Of a stretch of 64,000 nt of DNA, positions 1 through 9,385 are shown piece after piece. The stretch lies in NCBI RefSeq assembly GCF_001654915.1, contig NZ_LXEQ01000058.1; one strand, given 5' to 3'. Every line of letters begins with the position of its first letter. Position 1 is the first letter of the stretch. The position numbers and the translations under genes are program-made. The stretch is from Buttiauxella ferragutiae (GTDB lineage: Bacteria > Pseudomonadota > Gammaproteobacteria > Enterobacterales > Enterobacteriaceae). Under the pieces are notes generated by a model. That model was given only the letters and a program-made list of their open reading frames with translations. It made no database searches and was not told the DNA's origin.

Positions 1-81
1 TTTCACTGCATCTTCTACAGCTTTCGCCGGGATGTGAGATTGCTGAGTTGCAAGTCTTTCTATCAATTCTGACTTGGTCAT
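1..81 (-). CDS. ihfB: Integration host factor beta subunit, N-terminal part (cut by window edge)
   Basis: Only the first 27 codons lie in the window, beginning with MTKSELIERL, the typical start of IhfB. The protein pairs with IhfA to form the DNA-bending heterodimer IHF, used in recombination, replication and promoter architecture. The start codon at 79-81 is preceded by GGAGGAATC, a strong ribosome binding site. It lies 91 bases downstream of rpsA on the same strand, the usual enteric arrangement. The body of the gene, including the beta-arm that inserts into DNA, is outside the window. Confidence 0.93.
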   Translation of the reverse strand, partial: MTKSELIERLATQQSHIPAKAVEDAVK

Positions 82-133
82 GATTCCTCCGGTTTCCTTT
101 CAGGAAAATTAACTTACACCTATCAATCGAACA

Positions 134-153
134 AGGGCGGCCGTAGCCGCCCT
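134..153 (-). terminator. Hairpin between rpsA and ihfB
   Basis: A perfect 8-base-pair inverted repeat (AGGGCGGC / GCCGCCCT, loop of 4) lies 19 bases after the rpsA stop. On the transcribed strand it is followed by a mixed sequence rather than a run of U. It is therefore either a weak terminator or an mRNA-stabilising 3' hairpin, and may allow read-through into ihfB. Confidence 0.4.
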
Positions 154-172
154 GATTTAAGTGCTCAGACGA

Positions 173-1849
173 TTACTCGCCTTTAGCTGCTTTGAATGCT
201 TCAGCCATAGCGTTAGAGAAGTTTGGTGCATCTTCCTGTTTGTTGTTAACAGTAGCGATTGCATCTTTCTCGTCAGCTTCGTCCTTAGCACGAACAGACA
301 GGCTTACAACACGGTTTTTACGGTCAACGCCAGTGAATTTAGCTTCAACGTCGTCGCCTACGCTCAGAACCAGAGTTGCATCTTCAACGCGGTCACGGGA
401 AGCTTCAGAAGCACGCAGGTAGCCTTCTACGCCATCTGCTAATTCAACTGTAGCACCTTTCGCGTCAACTGCTGTTACTTTACCAGTAACGATAGTACCT
501 TTCTTGTTCAGTGCAACGTAGTTGTTGAACGGATCTTCTGCGAGTTGTTTAACACCCAGGGAGATACGCTCACGTTCTGCGTCAACTTGCAGAACCACAG
601 CCGCGATTTCGTCGCCTTTCTTGTATTCACGAACTGCTTCTTCGCCTGCAACGTTCCAGGAGATATCAGACAGGTGAACCAGGCCGTCGATGCCACCGTC
701 CAGGCCGATGAAGATACCGAAGTCAGTGATAGACTTGATTTTACCTTCAACGCGGTCGCCCTTGTTGTGGGTTTCAGCGAACAGCTGCCATGGGTTAGAT
801 TTGCACTGCTTCAGACCCAGGGAGATACGACGACGTTCTTCGTCGATATCCAGAACCATAACTTCCACTACATCACCAACGTTAACAACTTTGGATGGGT
901 GGATGTTTTTGTTGGTCCAATCCATTTCGGAAACGTGAACCAGACCTTCAACGCCTTCTTCGATTTCTACGAAGCAGCCGTAATCAGTCAGGTTAGTCAC
1001 GCGACCAGTCAGTTTGGTACCTTCTGGATAACGCTTAGCGATTGCGACCCATGGATCTTCGCCCAGTTGCTTCAGACCCAGAGACACACGAGTACGCTCA
1101 CGGTCGAACTTCAGTACTTTAACGGTAATTTCATCGCCAACATTCACGATTTCGCTTGGATGCTTAACGCGTTTCCATGCCATATCAGTGATGTGCAGCA
1201 GGCCGTCAACGCCGCCCAGATCAACGAATGCACCGTAGTCAGTAAGGTTCTTAACGATACCTTTAACTTCCATGCCTTCTTGCAGGTTTTCCAGCAGTTG
1301 ATCACGTTCTGCGCTGTTTTCTGATTCGATAACTGCACGACGAGAAACAACAACGTTGTTACGCTTCTGGTCCAGCTTGATGACTTTGAACTCAAGCTCT
1401 TTGCCTTCCAGGTGCAGAGTGTCACGTACCGGACGAACATCTACCAGTGAACCTGGCAGGAACGCACGAATACCGTTCAGCTCTACAGTGAAGCCACCCT
1501 TAACTTTGCCGTTGATGATACCGACCACAGTTTCAGCTTCTTCGTAAGCTTTTTCCAGCGTGATCCAAGCTTCGTGACGCTTAGCTTTTTCACGGGACAG
1601 CAGAGTTTCGCCAAAGCCATCTTCAACAGCGTCCAGAGCAACATCAACTTCGTCACCAACCTGGATTTCCAGTTCGCCAGCAGCATTTTTGAACTGCTCT
1701 ACAGGAATTGCAGACTCAGATTTCAGACCAGCGTCAACCAGTACGATATCTTTGTCGATAGCAACTACTACGCCACGAACGATGGAACCCGGACGGGTTT
1801 CGATTGTTTTCAGGGATTCTTCAAAGAGTTGAGCGAAAGATTCAGTCAT
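173..1849 (-). CDS. rpsA: 30S ribosomal protein S1
   Basis: The 558-residue product starts MTESFAQLFEESL and carries the six OB-fold S1 repeats that deliver mRNA to the 30S subunit, especially messages with weak Shine-Dalgarno sequences. E. coli S1 is 557 residues. An ATG five codons upstream is in frame, but the family start is the one at 1847-1849. Its upstream region (GAACCTTGAAGATTAAC) has only a weak GAAG element. This is characteristic of rpsA, whose translation is autoregulated by free S1 binding the leader. The gene lies downstream of cmk and has its own likely promoter at about 1984-2012. Confidence 0.98.
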   Translation of the reverse strand: MTESFAQLFEESLKTIETRPGSIVRGVVVAIDKDIVLVDAGLKSESAIPVEQFKNAAGELEIQVGDEVDVALDAVEDGFGETLLSREKAKRHEAWITLEKAYEEAETVVGIINGKVKGGFTVELNGIRAFLPGSLVDVRPVRDTLHLEGKELEFKVIKLDQKRNNVVVSRRAVIESENSAERDQLLENLQEGMEVKGIVKNLTDYGAFVDLGGVDGLLHITDMAWKRVKHPSEIVNVGDEITVKVLKFDRERTRVSLGLKQLGEDPWVAIAKRYPEGTKLTGRVTNLTDYGCFVEIEEGVEGLVHVSEMDWTNKNIHPSKVVNVGDVVEVMVLDIDEERRRISLGLKQCKSNPWQLFAETHNKGDRVEGKIKSITDFGIFIGLDGGIDGLVHLSDISWNVAGEEAVREYKKGDEIAAVVLQVDAERERISLGVKQLAEDPFNNYVALNKKGTIVTGKVTAVDAKGATVELADGVEGYLRASEASRDRVEDATLVLSVGDDVEAKFTGVDRKNRVVSLSVRAKDEADEKDAIATVNNKQEDAPNFSNAMAEAFKAAKGE

Positions 1850-1983
1850 GTTGTTAATCTTCAAGGTTCTTTAGTTTAACGTCCATTTAGCGTCCCGCCG
1901 AATGGGGTTGTTTCACATACCCCGCCATTGGCTCCATGCCGACAGGGTTTAGGTTACAGGGGTAAAAAACTACCCGATATGTC

Positions 1984-2012
1984 AGGATACCACTATGGCA
2001 ATATCATGACAA
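1984..2012 (-). promoter_or_regulatory. Probable sigma-70 promoter of rpsA
   Basis: Read on the minus strand, TTGTCA (2012-2007) and TATCCT (1989-1984) are separated by exactly 17 bases and lie in the cmk-rpsA gap. Transcription would start near 1977, giving an rpsA leader of about 130 nt. Matches to the -35 and -10 consensus are 5/6 and 4/6. The assignment is by pattern only. Confidence 0.5.
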
Positions 2013-2044
2013 ATATGACAAAACTTACACCAGCGCAATATTCA

Positions 2045-2731
2045 CTATTGAGCTGGTGTTAAAATTTTCTGCGCATAAGTAAGCGCTTGTTTGATGACGT
2101 CGTCAATGGACATGCTGGTTGAATCCAGCACCAGCGCATCTGCGGCGGGCACTAACGGTGCTATTGCACGATTACGGTCACGGTCATCACGTTCTTTTAT
2201 TTCTGCCAAAAGGCGCTCAAAGTTAACACTAAAGCCCTTCTCCTGCAACTGTAGCATACGTCTACGCGCACGCTCTTCAGAAGAGGCGTCAAGGAAGATT
2301 TTTACTGGTGCGTCAGGGAAAACCACGGTGCCCATATCACGGCCATCAGCAATCAGTCCCGGCGCTTCTCTGAATGCGCGCTGACGGCGCAGCAATGCTT
2401 CACGAACACGTGGGAAAGCAGCTATCTGAGAGGCTGCATTCGCAACTTCCTGAGTACGAATTTCTGCGCTGACGTCTTCTCCTTCAAGGATGACTTCCAG
2501 GTTGCCTTCATTGGCAACAAAACGCACATCAAGGTGGGCAGCAAGTGGGACTAGCGTATCTTCGGAGGTTACATCAACCTGGTGATGTAAGGCCGCCAAT
2601 GCCAGAACTCGATAAATTGCTCCAGAATCAAGCAGATGCCACTGTAACGCTTCCGCCATGGCTTTACACAGCGTGCCTTTACCTGCGCCGCTTGGACCAT
2701 CAATTGTTATTACTGGGGCGGGTGCCGTCAT
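2045..2731 (-). CDS. cmk: Cytidylate kinase
   Basis: The 228-residue protein phosphorylates CMP and dCMP to the diphosphates using ATP, a cytoplasmic step of pyrimidine salvage and of recycling CMP from RNA and lipid turnover. Its N-terminus ITIDGPSGAGKGT is the P-loop (about residues 8-20), followed by the CMP-binding region with LDSGAIYR and later DGRDMGTVVFPDA. Length matches the E. coli enzyme (227). The start is supported by GAGGAG upstream. It sits just upstream of rpsA, as in other enterics, and the two may be partly cotranscribed. Confidence 0.97.
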   Translation of the reverse strand: MTAPAPVITIDGPSGAGKGTLCKAMAEALQWHLLDSGAIYRVLALAALHHQVDVTSEDTLVPLAAHLDVRFVANEGNLEVILEGEDVSAEIRTQEVANAASQIAAFPRVREALLRRQRAFREAPGLIADGRDMGTVVFPDAPVKIFLDASSEERARRRMLQLQEKGFSVNFERLLAEIKERDDRDRNRAIAPLVPAADALVLDSTSMSIDDVIKQALTYAQKILTPAQ

Positions 2732-2870
2732 CGTACTCTCCTCTTGCTGGAATTACGGACCTAAAATAGAAACGCCGCATATTATACGCTGCCAGAATCC
2801 TGACCGTTATCTTTCCTGCCAATTATCGTCTTTAATGAGGTTGAGTGTAGAAGAATTGCGCAACTTGAGG

Positions 2871-2894
2871 TGGGGCTGGAAAAAACCAGCCCCA
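2871..2894 (-). terminator. Hairpin downstream of ycaL
   Basis: A perfect 9-base-pair stem (TGGGGCTGG / CCAGCCCCA) around an A-rich 6-base loop begins 17 bases after the ycaL stop. No clear U-run follows on the ycaL strand, so intrinsic termination is uncertain. Confidence 0.35.
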
Positions 2895-2910
2895 AATTCA
2901 GAGAGGTAGT

Positions 2911-3669
2911 TTATTTTTTATCTGCTGCTATGCGGTCACGGACATGTTGTGCACGTTCAACTGATGGCGGATGTGAATCAAACATAGACTTCGATGCACC
3001 ACCATCAAGCGTTGCAAGCTTATCAAAACTGCTTGCCAGTCCTTGAGTATTTATTTTGCGTTTTTTGAGGAGATCATATGAGAAATCATCCGCTTCTGAC
3101 TCTTCACTGCGCGAGAACGTCGCATTAATCGCCGCTTCTGCTAAATCACCAAGTTGTGACTGAGATAACTGTGATGCCACTCCGCTGGTTGCAGAAACTG
3201 CATCCCTGGCCGCCATAGTGGCATAGGCTGTTTGCAGTTTTTCCTTTGAATGACCCAAGGCTACGTGACCCATTTCATGACCAAGAACACCTTCAACTTC
3301 GTTATCGGTCATCATGTCCATTAAGCCGCTGTAGACACGTACACAGCCGTTGGCCATCGCCCAGGCATTGATATCGCTGGTCAAATAAACTTTGTAATTC
3401 ACTGGTGTTCCGTCGATCTGATTCCCAAGGGCCTTGGCAATTTTGTTCAAGCGTTTGGCATATTTGCTGGATTTACCCGCGAGTTGGTTTTCACTATCTG
3501 CCTGCTTACAGGACTGGTTTGCCACTGCCTTAACATCCGCATCGCTGAGTGTTGCGGCTTTGAAGGCCGACATTCCGGACGATGCCAGTTTATCGCCATT
3601 CATGTTCTTACACGCTACCAGAGACCCCGCCATTAACACTGCCAATACTACCTTTTTGAAAGTCTTCAT
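2911..3669 (-). CDS. ycaL: M48-family metalloprotease lipoprotein YcaL
   Basis: The 252-residue protein has a lipoprotein signal with lipobox LVAC (Cys20), so the mature protein should be lipid-anchored in the periplasm, probably on the outer membrane. The zinc-protease motif HEMGH lies at about residues 131-135, and the downstream glutamate is in the EESEADD segment. Family knowledge: E. coli YcaL and its relatives LoiP and BepA degrade misfolded outer-membrane proteins, YcaL acting on substrates stalled early at the Bam complex. The sequence resembles YcaL more than LoiP (segment ATLSDAD, C-terminus HPPSVERAQHVRDRI). It lies between cmk and aroA, as in E. coli. Confidence 0.9.
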   Translation of the reverse strand: MKTFKKVVLAVLMAGSLVACKNMNGDKLASSGMSAFKAATLSDADVKAVANQSCKQADSENQLAGKSSKYAKRLNKIAKALGNQIDGTPVNYKVYLTSDINAWAMANGCVRVYSGLMDMMTDNEVEGVLGHEMGHVALGHSKEKLQTAYATMAARDAVSATSGVASQLSQSQLGDLAEAAINATFSRSEESEADDFSYDLLKKRKINTQGLASSFDKLATLDGGASKSMFDSHPPSVERAQHVRDRIAADKK

Positions 3670-3854
3670 AGTTATCTTCCGTTGATGAGCTATACATGAA
3701 ATAAATCATCGATTTGTTGATCAAATCGGACGTGAGATTAACAGTGGTACAAGCGGGTGCAATGAAAGCGGAGGTACGAAAACGGAGTTGATCTTATGCA
3801 GGATATTGAGAATTTACTCCGGCACTCAACGTTACCGGAGCAAGTGGTGGTGCA

Positions 3855-5141
3855 TTACTTGAGGGTGCTAATACGCGCTAACTGTTCGAAATAGTCCGGG
3901 AAAGTTTTTGCCGTACATTTCGGATCAAGGATGGTCACTGGAGTATCTGACAACGCCACTAGCGAGAAGCACATAGCCATACGGTGATCGTTATAAGTTC
4001 CAATTTCAGCAACTTGCAGCTGAACTGGTGGAGTCACGGTAATGTAATCCTCCCCCTCTTCCACTATTGCGCCCACTTTACGCAGTTCAGTTGCCATAGC
4101 GCTCAAACGGTCAGTTTCTTTTACACGCCAGTTATAAATATTACGTAGAGTGGTCGTACCTTTGGCAAATAAAGCCGTAGTAGCGATAGTCATTGCAGCG
4201 TCTGGGATATGGTTCATATCCATATCAATGGCGTTTAATTCGCCGCGCTCGCATGAGATGAAATCATCACCCCAGGTGACTTTCGCACCCATTTTTTCCA
4301 GCACATCGGCAAAACGGATATCGCCTTGAACGCTATTACGACCGATGCCCGTCACTTTTACCGTACCGCCTTTGATTGCACCAGCCGCAAGGAAGTAAGA
4401 AGCTGAAGAGGCATCGCCTTCCACCAAATATGCCCCTGGAGAGGAGTACTGCTGGCTACCACGAATCACAAAACAGCGGTAGTCGCGGTTTTCTACATCC
4501 ACACCAAAGGTTTTCATCAGATGTAAGGTGATGTCGATATACGGTTTCGATACCAGGTCACCTTTGATAGTGATTTCAGTGTCGTTTTCCGCCAACGGTG
4601 CCGTCATTAAAAGCGCGGTCAAAAACTGGCTGGAAACGCTGCCATCGACGGCAACCTGGCCACCGCTAAAACCACCACGCAAACGCAATGGCGGATAATT
4701 TTCTTGTTCCAGATAATCAATCTGAGCGCCGCCCTGACGTAAAGCATCAACCAAATGGCCAATCGGACGTTCTTTCATGCGTGGTTCACCGGTCAGCACG
4801 ATGTTATTGCTACCCAGACACAGTGCCGCCGCCAGTGGGCGCATCGCCGTACCCGCATTCCCTAAGAACAGTTCCAGCTCGCCCGCGGCTTGCAATGGCC
4901 CCCCCATGCCGGTCACTTCACAACGTGTACGATCGGCTGAAAGTGTATAACTTACACCCAATGCTTTCAGTGCGTTGAGCATATGACGAACGTCATCGCT
5001 ATCCAGCAAATTAGTCAGTTCAGTCGTGCCATGCGCCAGTGCTGCAAGCAGCAGAGCGCGATTAGAGACACTTTTTGAACCAGGAAGATTAATCGTGCCG
5101 TCGACCAATGCGATGGGTTGTAACGTCAGGGATTCCAGCAT
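3855..5141 (-). CDS. aroA: 5-enolpyruvylshikimate-3-phosphate synthase
   Basis: The 428-residue enzyme joins shikimate-3-phosphate and phosphoenolpyruvate in the sixth step of the shikimate pathway to aromatic amino acids and folate. It is a class I (glyphosate-sensitive type) EPSPS. The active-site loop LFLGNAGTAMRPL has Gly97 and Pro102, unaltered from the E. coli G96/P101, and GSKS with Lys23 is also present. Further motifs are IPDAAMT and RVKETDRL. It is the second gene of the serC-aroA operon, following serC by 76 bases that contain an attenuator-like hairpin. That operon links serine/PLP synthesis with aromatic synthesis, since both feed enterobactin. Confidence 0.98.
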   Translation of the reverse strand: MLESLTLQPIALVDGTINLPGSKSVSNRALLLAALAHGTTELTNLLDSDDVRHMLNALKALGVSYTLSADRTRCEVTGMGGPLQAAGELELFLGNAGTAMRPLAAALCLGSNNIVLTGEPRMKERPIGHLVDALRQGGAQIDYLEQENYPPLRLRGGFSGGQVAVDGSVSSQFLTALLMTAPLAENDTEITIKGDLVSKPYIDITLHLMKTFGVDVENRDYRCFVIRGSQQYSSPGAYLVEGDASSASYFLAAGAIKGGTVKVTGIGRNSVQGDIRFADVLEKMGAKVTWGDDFISCERGELNAIDMDMNHIPDAAMTIATTALFAKGTTTLRNIYNWRVKETDRLSAMATELRKVGAIVEEGEDYITVTPPVQLQVAEIGTYNDHRMAMCFSLVALSDTPVTILDPKCTAKTFPDYFEQLARISTLK

Positions 5142-5170
5142 GGGGTAAATACTCTCAACTCAAACAGAAT

Positions 5171-5197
5171 AAAAACCCCGCGAACCATGCCGCGGGG
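5171..5197 (-). terminator. Attenuator-like terminator between serC and aroA
   Basis: A 7-base-pair GC stem (CGCGGGG with CCCCGCG) is followed on the minus strand by TTTTTATTC, a true intrinsic-terminator pattern. A partial terminator at this place in the serC-aroA operon is known in enterics and would reduce aroA expression relative to serC. Confidence 0.65.
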
Positions 5198-5217
5198 AGA
5201 ATAACAACGAGCAGCAA

Positions 5218-6303
5218 TTAACCGTGGCGACGCTCAAAGTCGATCATGAAGTTAGTTAACACTTTAACACCTTCGAGTGGCATCGCATTGTAGATAGAAG
5301 CACGCATTCCGCCTACAACACGGTGGCCTTTCAATGCGTGTAGACCTGCAGCAAACGACTCTTCGAGGAAGAGTTTATCAAGCGCGCTATCAGCCAACTG
5401 GAATGGGACATTCATGCGCGAACGGTTGGCCGGAGCAACATCGTTACGATAAAAATCGCTTTTATCAATCACACCGTATAACAGGCTCGCTTTCTCACGG
5501 TTAATTTTGTCCATGACTTCCACACCACCTTGTTCCTTCAGCCATTTAAAGACCAGACCAGAAAGATACCAGGCGAATGTTGGTGGGGTATTAAACATGG
5601 AGTCGTTTTCATTAAGCACGGTGTAGTCAAGAATTGACGGGCACGCTTTATGCGCCTTGCCGAGCAAATCTTCACGCACGATAACCAACGTCAAACCGGC
5701 TGGACCGATGTTTTTCTGAGCACCAGCGTAAATTACGCCGAAACGGCTAATGTCGAGCGAGTGCGACAAAATCGAGGATGAGAAATCGGCAACCACAACC
5801 TTATCGCCAAAGTCTGGCGTTTCGTGAGTTGCGATACCGTCGATGGTTTCATTCGGGCAGTAGTGCAAGTAGGCACTATCTTCAGAAACCTGCCACTCGC
5901 TCATCGGTTTGAGCGCGCGCAGGCCATCAACTGTCACTTTCGCATCAATAACATTTGGCGTGCAGTATTTGTGCGCTTCTTTTACTGCACTACTCGCCCA
6001 ATAGCCGCCATCAACATAGTCAGCGCTAGTTTTGTCACCCAGCAGGTTTAAAGGTACACCAGCGAATTGGCCGCGACCGCCACCGTGACAGAACAAAACT
6101 TTGTAGTTCGAGGGGATTTGCAGCAGAAAGCGAAAATCTTTTTCAGCTTCTTCAGCTACCTGAATAAACTCTTTACCACGGTGGCTAATCTCCATTACGG
6201 AGGTGCCTAAGCCTTGCCAGTCGCAGAGTTCACTTTGCGCACGACGAAGCACTTCAGCCGGTAGCATCGCCGGGCCGGAACTAAAATTGTATACCTGAGT
6301 CAT
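5218..6303 (-). CDS. serC: Phosphoserine / 4-phosphohydroxythreonine aminotransferase
   Basis: The 361-residue cytoplasmic PLP enzyme transaminates 3-phosphohydroxypyruvate in serine synthesis and the equivalent intermediate in pyridoxal phosphate synthesis. It starts MTQVYNFSSGPAMLP. The PLP-binding lysine is Lys197 in AGAQKNIGPAG, and the phosphate-binding GGGRGQF segment is near residue 75. The ribosome binding site GAGGGGA directly precedes the ATG. It is the first gene of the serC-aroA operon and is divergent from nothing immediate; ycaP follows on the same strand upstream. In E. coli this promoter responds to Lrp and CRP. Lrp control may be altered here because lrp is broken in this window. 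Confidence 0.98.
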   Translation of the reverse strand: MTQVYNFSSGPAMLPAEVLRRAQSELCDWQGLGTSVMEISHRGKEFIQVAEEAEKDFRFLLQIPSNYKVLFCHGGGRGQFAGVPLNLLGDKTSADYVDGGYWASSAVKEAHKYCTPNVIDAKVTVDGLRALKPMSEWQVSEDSAYLHYCPNETIDGIATHETPDFGDKVVVADFSSSILSHSLDISRFGVIYAGAQKNIGPAGLTLVIVREDLLGKAHKACPSILDYTVLNENDSMFNTPPTFAWYLSGLVFKWLKEQGGVEVMDKINREKASLLYGVIDKSDFYRNDVAPANRSRMNVPFQLADSALDKLFLEESFAAGLHALKGHRVVGGMRASIYNAMPLEGVKVLTNFMIDFERRHG

Positions 6304-6464
6304 TTCCCCTCACCACGCTAAGAGCAATAAGATTTTTTCACGGTATCGGTTTTATCATTCACTCGCGGAGGCTGCAATGGTTAATCAGGTGCGCTGCGGG
6401 AATGTGCGCAAAATCACACAACAGATTCATCTAATCGATGAATTAAACACCCGATAAATGCCCG

Positions 6465-7157
6465 TCAGGTCACTCGCGTGGCGGTACTGGCCTTAACCCA
6501 AACTTTATGAGCACAGCGCGGGCAAGCAATTTCATCATTTGCATTCAACGCCACGACTTCACTGCAATGGATACAGGCATAATCCGCATCTTCCGGCATT
6601 TTAATAAACCGTTCGCAGCAGTGCTCAGGCAAAATCGGTAAACCCGGCCTGACGAGTTTATCAGGAAAGAAATAGACGCTTATCTGGCCGTTGGTTTCAA
6701 GTATCGCCAGACGAACTTGCCCGAGATGCTCTACGCCCAGCAAGCGTAGCTCCATAAAAAACTCAAATTCAGTCATGTTTTGCGACTTCATTTTTTCCCA
6801 GGAAAACTCCCCCTCTTCGATAATGACGGAAGGTTTTCCTTCAAACAGGTTTTCAAGTTTTTCACTGTGGCTCATCAGCCACATCACCAGACGATAAAGC
6901 AGCCCCAATGTGACGAAAACAATCAACACAGGTAGCATCGGTACGTCATGATAAAACGCCACATCGCCTGCCGCCGAGCCAAGCGTTAAGATTATCAACA
7001 CTTCAAACAACGACATCTGCCGAACGCCACGCCGCCCCGTTATCTTTAAAAACAGGAACACTAATATAAAGGTATAGAGGCTACGAAAAGCGACCTCCCA
7101 GAGAAAATCGAGTGGGACGTCGTTTAATGCCATACGTTGAAGATCAAAGCTCTTCAT
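6465..7157 (-). CDS. ycaP: DUF421/YetF-type inner-membrane protein YcaP
   Basis: The 230-residue protein has two or three N-terminal membrane helices (about residues 18-95, including the conserved GRRGVRQMSLFEV cytoplasmic turn). A cytoplasmic domain follows, with the conserved TEFEFFMELR segment. The tail holds four cysteines in two pairs (CIHC and CPRC), which look like a small zinc ribbon. The function is not established; the YetF family is conserved in bacteria. The start at 7155-7157 is chosen over an ATG four codons upstream because it gives the E. coli length and has GGCGG at proper spacing. It is divergent from ycaO. Confidence 0.88.
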   Translation of the reverse strand: MKSFDLQRMALNDVPLDFLWEVAFRSLYTFILVFLFLKITGRRGVRQMSLFEVLIILTLGSAAGDVAFYHDVPMLPVLIVFVTLGLLYRLVMWLMSHSEKLENLFEGKPSVIIEEGEFSWEKMKSQNMTEFEFFMELRLLGVEHLGQVRLAILETNGQISVYFFPDKLVRPGLPILPEHCCERFIKMPEDADYACIHCSEVVALNANDEIACPRCAHKVWVKASTATRVT

Positions 7158-7295
7158 TTTTACCGCCATTACAGTGGGTTACTGACAGTAAGCATAGCCT
7201 GTTATGCTATCGCCGCCTGCTGGCTGCTGACAATGGTGTCAGTCGGCTAAAACCCGTATCATTGCGCGCTTTGCGTACGACAAAAGTGAAACCTC

Positions 7296-9053
7296 ATGAC
7301 TCAAACCTTTATTCCTGGCAAAGATGCCGCACTGGAAGATTCCATCGCTCGCTTCCAGACCAAGCTCGCCGATCTTGGCTTTAATATAGAAGAAGCTTCC
7401 TGGTTAAACCCTGTGCCAAACGTCTGGTCAGTGCATATCCGTGATAAAGACAGCGCGCTGTGCTTTACCAATGGTAAAGGCGCGACTAAAAAAGCCGCTT
7501 TGGCTTCAGCGCTGGGCGAATATTTCGAGCGTTTGTCGACTAACTATTTCTTTGCTGATTTCTGGTTAGGTAAAACCATCGCCAATGGCCCGTTTGTGCA
7601 TTATCCAAACGAGAAGTGGTTCCCAATTCCTGAAGATGAGCAACTGCCGGAAGGCATTCTCGACGATCGTCTGCGCGCGTTTTACGATCCTGAGAACGAA
7701 GTCACCGCAGGTATGCTGATTGATCTGCAATCCGGCAATGAAGAGCGCGGCATCTGCGCACTGCCGTTTACCCGTCAATCCGATCAAGAAACCGTTTATA
7801 TTCCGATGAACATCATCGGGAACTTGTATGTTTCTAATGGGATGTCTGCAGGGAACACCGCAAACGAAGCCCGTGTTCAGGGACTTTCAGAAGTTTTTGA
7901 GCGTTACATTAAAAATCGCATTATCGCGGAAAGCATTAGCCTGCCGGAAATCCCGCAGGAAGTGCTGGCTCGCTATCCTGGCGTGGTCGAATCAATCGCC
8001 ACTCTGGAAGCTGAAGGATTCCCAATCTTCGCGTATGACGGTTCATTAGGTGGCAAATATCCGGTTATTTGCGTGGTGTTATTCAACCCAGCAAACGGCA
8101 CGTGTTTTGCGTCGTTCGGTGCCCACCCTGATTTTGGTGTTGCGCTGGAACGTACCGTGACTGAACTGCTGCAGGGGCGTGGCCTTAAAGATCTGGATGT
8201 CTTCACTCCTCCGACCTTTGATGACGAAGAAGTTGCCGAGCATGCCAATCTCGAAACTCACTTTATCGACTCCAGCGGTCTGATCTCCTGGGATATGTTC
8301 AAGCAAGATGCCGACTATCCATTTGTTGACTGGAGCTTCTCTGGAACCACAGAAGAAGAATTTGCCACATTGATGGCAATCTTTAATGCAGAAGACCAGG
8401 AAGTTTATATCGCTGACTACCAGCATCTTGATGTTTACGCTTGCCGCATCATCGTTCCTGGTATGTCCGATATTTATCCTGCCGAAGATCTGCTGCTGGC
8501 TAACAACAGTATGGGCTATCACTTGCGTGACACCATTCTGTCATTACCAGGCAGTGAGTGGGAGAAGCAAGATTATCTCGATCTGATTTCTCAGTTAGAT
8601 GAAGAAGGCCACGATGATTTCACCCGTGTCCGCGAGCTGCTTGGTCTGGCGACAGGTAAAGACAATGGCTGGTATACGCTGCGTATTGGTGAATTGAAAG
8701 CCATGCTGGCACTGGCTGGCGGTGACACCGAACAAGCGCTTATCTGGACGGAATGGACGATGGAATTCAACGCGTCTATTTTCAGCCCTGAGCGTGCGAA
8801 CTACTATCGCTGCCTGCAAACCCTGCTGCTACTGGCGATGGAAGAAGACCGCCAACCGCTGCAATATCTGAATGCCTTTGTGCGTATGTACGGCGCAGAA
8901 ACAGTAGAAGCGGCAAGTGCTGCTCTGAGTGGTGAAGCGCCATTCTATGGCCTGCAAGCTGTAGATAGCGATTTGAAAGCGTTCCCTGCCCATCAGGCGT
9001 TGTTAGCGGCGTATGAAAAACTGCAACGCGCAAAAGCGGCTTTCTGGAAATAA
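7296..9053 (+). CDS. ycaO: YcaO, ribosomal protein S12 beta-methylthiolation accessory factor
   Basis: The 585-residue protein (E. coli 586) carries the YcaO ATP-binding fold at the N-terminus, with the glutamate-rich motifs SALGEYFERLS and LSEVFERYIKNRI at about residues 72-82 and 197-210, and a TPR-like C-terminal region. YcaO-family proteins activate amide backbones with ATP. The founding enteric protein is not in a peptide-antibiotic cluster but assists RimO in methylthiolating an aspartate of S12. It lies divergent from ycaP and upstream of focA. A strong terminator follows at 9106-9136, so it should not be cotranscribed with focA. Confidence 0.93.
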   Translation: MTQTFIPGKDAALEDSIARFQTKLADLGFNIEEASWLNPVPNVWSVHIRDKDSALCFTNGKGATKKAALASALGEYFERLSTNYFFADFWLGKTIANGPFVHYPNEKWFPIPEDEQLPEGILDDRLRAFYDPENEVTAGMLIDLQSGNEERGICALPFTRQSDQETVYIPMNIIGNLYVSNGMSAGNTANEARVQGLSEVFERYIKNRIIAESISLPEIPQEVLARYPGVVESIATLEAEGFPIFAYDGSLGGKYPVICVVLFNPANGTCFASFGAHPDFGVALERTVTELLQGRGLKDLDVFTPPTFDDEEVAEHANLETHFIDSSGLISWDMFKQDADYPFVDWSFSGTTEEEFATLMAIFNAEDQEVYIADYQHLDVYACRIIVPGMSDIYPAEDLLLANNSMGYHLRDTILSLPGSEWEKQDYLDLISQLDEEGHDDFTRVRELLGLATGKDNGWYTLRIGELKAMLALAGGDTEQALIWTEWTMEFNASIFSPERANYYRCLQTLLLLAMEEDRQPLQYLNAFVRMYGAETVEAASAALSGEAPFYGLQAVDSDLKAFPAHQALLAAYEKLQRAKAAFWK

Positions 9054-9105
9054 AGTAACAAAACTAAACTCAAAGGTGCGTAAACCATAATGTTTACGCT
9101 ATATT

Positions 9106-9136
9106 ACGGGGCGATTTTTATTGCCCCGTGTTTTTA
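9106..9136 (+). terminator. Intrinsic terminator of ycaO
   Basis: A perfect 7-base-pair stem (ACGGGGC / GCCCCGT) with a 10-base loop is followed by GTTTTTAT. It lies about 50 bases after the ycaO stop and separates ycaO from the anaerobically controlled focA-pflB promoters. Confidence 0.75.
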
Positions 9137-9318
9137 TTGGCAGCGTAATAATTTCATTTGTGACTCAATAGTTAAATATTGGTGAAATATTATTATATTA
9201 AACTACAAATAATGTTGCCAAATTATAGAAATACTCCATTCTAATTACCCCGACACAGGAGCGTTGAGGCTAAATATCAAATTACATTATAAATTTTAAA
9301 CTTTATTTTTATCAAAAG

Positions 9319-9331
9319 TATCAACAACTTA
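9319..9331 (+). promoter_or_regulatory. Candidate IHF binding site upstream of focA
   Basis: TATCAACAACTTA matches the IHF core consensus WATCAANNNNTTR at every defined position and has an AT-rich flank on its upstream side. IHF is known to help activate the E. coli pfl promoters. The motif is short and the region very AT-rich, so chance occurrence is possible. The rest of the 9137-9385 gap is AT-rich with no credible reading frame. Confidence 0.35.
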
Positions 9332-9385
9332 AACTGAAAATCAGGTAAACACCTGCTTTTATCAGGCCTATAAGCTTGGCGAGAT

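Noticed and set aside
545..1324. 259-codon plus-strand frame opposite rpsA
   Set aside because: Antisense artefact of biased codon use in rpsA; no ribosome site, no family resemblance.
7296..9053. Thiazole/oxazole-modified peptide cluster around YcaO
   Set aside because: No precursor peptide, E1-like partner or dehydrogenase lies nearby; this is the housekeeping RimO-linked YcaO next to focA.
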